From Amphiura filiformis (lineage: Eukaryota > Echinodermata > Ophiuroidea > Amphilepidida > Amphiuridae), in NCBI RefSeq assembly GCF_039555335.1, contig NC_092628.1, positions 74,030,713 through 74,094,712 of the forward strand: a stretch of DNA of 64,000 bases, written 5' to 3'. The translations under genes and the position numbers were made by a program. The notes under the pieces were generated by a model. It was not told the DNA's origin. It saw only the letters and a program-made list of their open reading frames with translations, and ran no database searches. Shown piece after piece: positions 63,717-64,000 of this stretch. Within the stretch, counting starts at the first letter, position 1, and each line of letters opens with the position of its first letter.

Positions 63717-63899
63717 TTTTCTGTGCGCTAACTCAACTGAGTGGAAGAATTATTTTTGATCATAACAGTTACCCTTAAATAATACCGGTACACAATCCAT
63801 AATTCACTGTACTTCTCTCTCATGCATGTTGCTAGAGAAGAGGGAGAAGTATGATGTGAAATACGAGACCTACAAAATTATCATGCTTCAATGCTACAA

Positions 63900-63962
63900 G
63901 ATTCTATGGTTAGAGTGCTGGTGTGGAGTACCGGAGGTTCAAATCCAGGTCTCTTTCCTTAG
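63900..63962 (+). mobile_element. Second tRNA-like SINE segment
   Basis: tggttagagtgctgg (A-box-like, 63907-63921) and ggttcaaatcc (B-box, 63936-63946), 250 bases from the previous one, in the same orientation. Confidence 0.4.
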
Positions 63963-64000
63963 CCAACTTGGAAAAAAAGAGCAATAAGTTGTGCTCATTT

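Noticed and set aside
63640-63962. Functional tRNA genes
   Set aside because: A- and B-box-like words are present but acceptor and anticodon stems do not pair; SINE-type origin fits better.
1-64000. LTR retroelement, endogenous virus, Polinton or broken toxin gene
   Set aside because: No LTR pair, capsid, protease, integrase, envelope or DNA polymerase segment was recognised; the reverse-transcribing remnants seen are LINE 3' ends.

Overview
The window is animal nuclear DNA: AT-rich, intron-rich, without operons or prokaryotic signals. The frequent ggcctaggcctatagg-type words, the density of short inverted-repeat transposons and the divergence of the proteins from vertebrates point to an invertebrate deuterostome, most likely an echinoderm, with a hemichordate as the alternative. 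This is inference from sequence style, not a species identification.

Five protein-coding genes can be read, on alternating strands. (1) Minus strand, 12957 down to the left edge: an APMAP-like (strictosidine-synthase-like, adipocyte plasma membrane-associated protein) gene, eight coding exons visible and the 3' end missing. (2) Plus strand, 18149-30464: ABCD4, the lysosomal cobalamin ABC half-transporter, complete in 13 coding exons, 653 residues, all splice phases consistent. (3) Minus strand, 40513-38859: COA4 (CHCHD8), a twin CX9C mitochondrial intermembrane-space factor, complete in two coding exons, 90 residues. (4) Plus strand, 45856-47716: DTD2, the animal tRNA deacylase, complete in three coding exons, 179 residues. 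(5) Minus strand, 63443-60074: the last three exons of an unrecognised single-pass membrane protein whose 5' part lies beyond the right edge. APMAP/ABCD4 and COA4/DTD2 are head to head with about 5 kb between start codons; ABCD4/COA4 and DTD2/the membrane gene are tail to tail. The genes are housekeeping functions of different compartments (ER/plasma membrane, lysosome, mitochondrion, cytosolic translation) with no evident joint pathway.

Most of the rest is repeats. I see about 25 inverted-repeat DNA elements. They include three flanked by TTAA (4096-7067, 8483-9123, 60453-61477), a hAT-like element with a perfect 8-bp duplication nested in an older element (18795-20211 within 18671-20328), a small hAT-like element (37723-37882), two mariner relics (37061-37659, 44303-44768), a 1.7-kb foldback (15370-17115) and many 120-700 bp MITEs. 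Three LINE 3' ends are present (20480-20790, 40655-41165, 45000-45262), as are several tRNA-like SINE segments. There is also a 38-bp minisatellite inside ABCD4 and a 2-kb two-unit satellite-like block (54645-56735) that carries many copies of a DR1 nuclear-receptor-type motif.

I found no LTR retroelement, Polinton or other virus-derived element, no CRISPR array and no toxin gene. I do not claim a novel gene system. The observations most worth a second look are the DR1-bearing repeat block, the tandem duplication of the APMAP start-codon region, and the nested and TTAA transposons.
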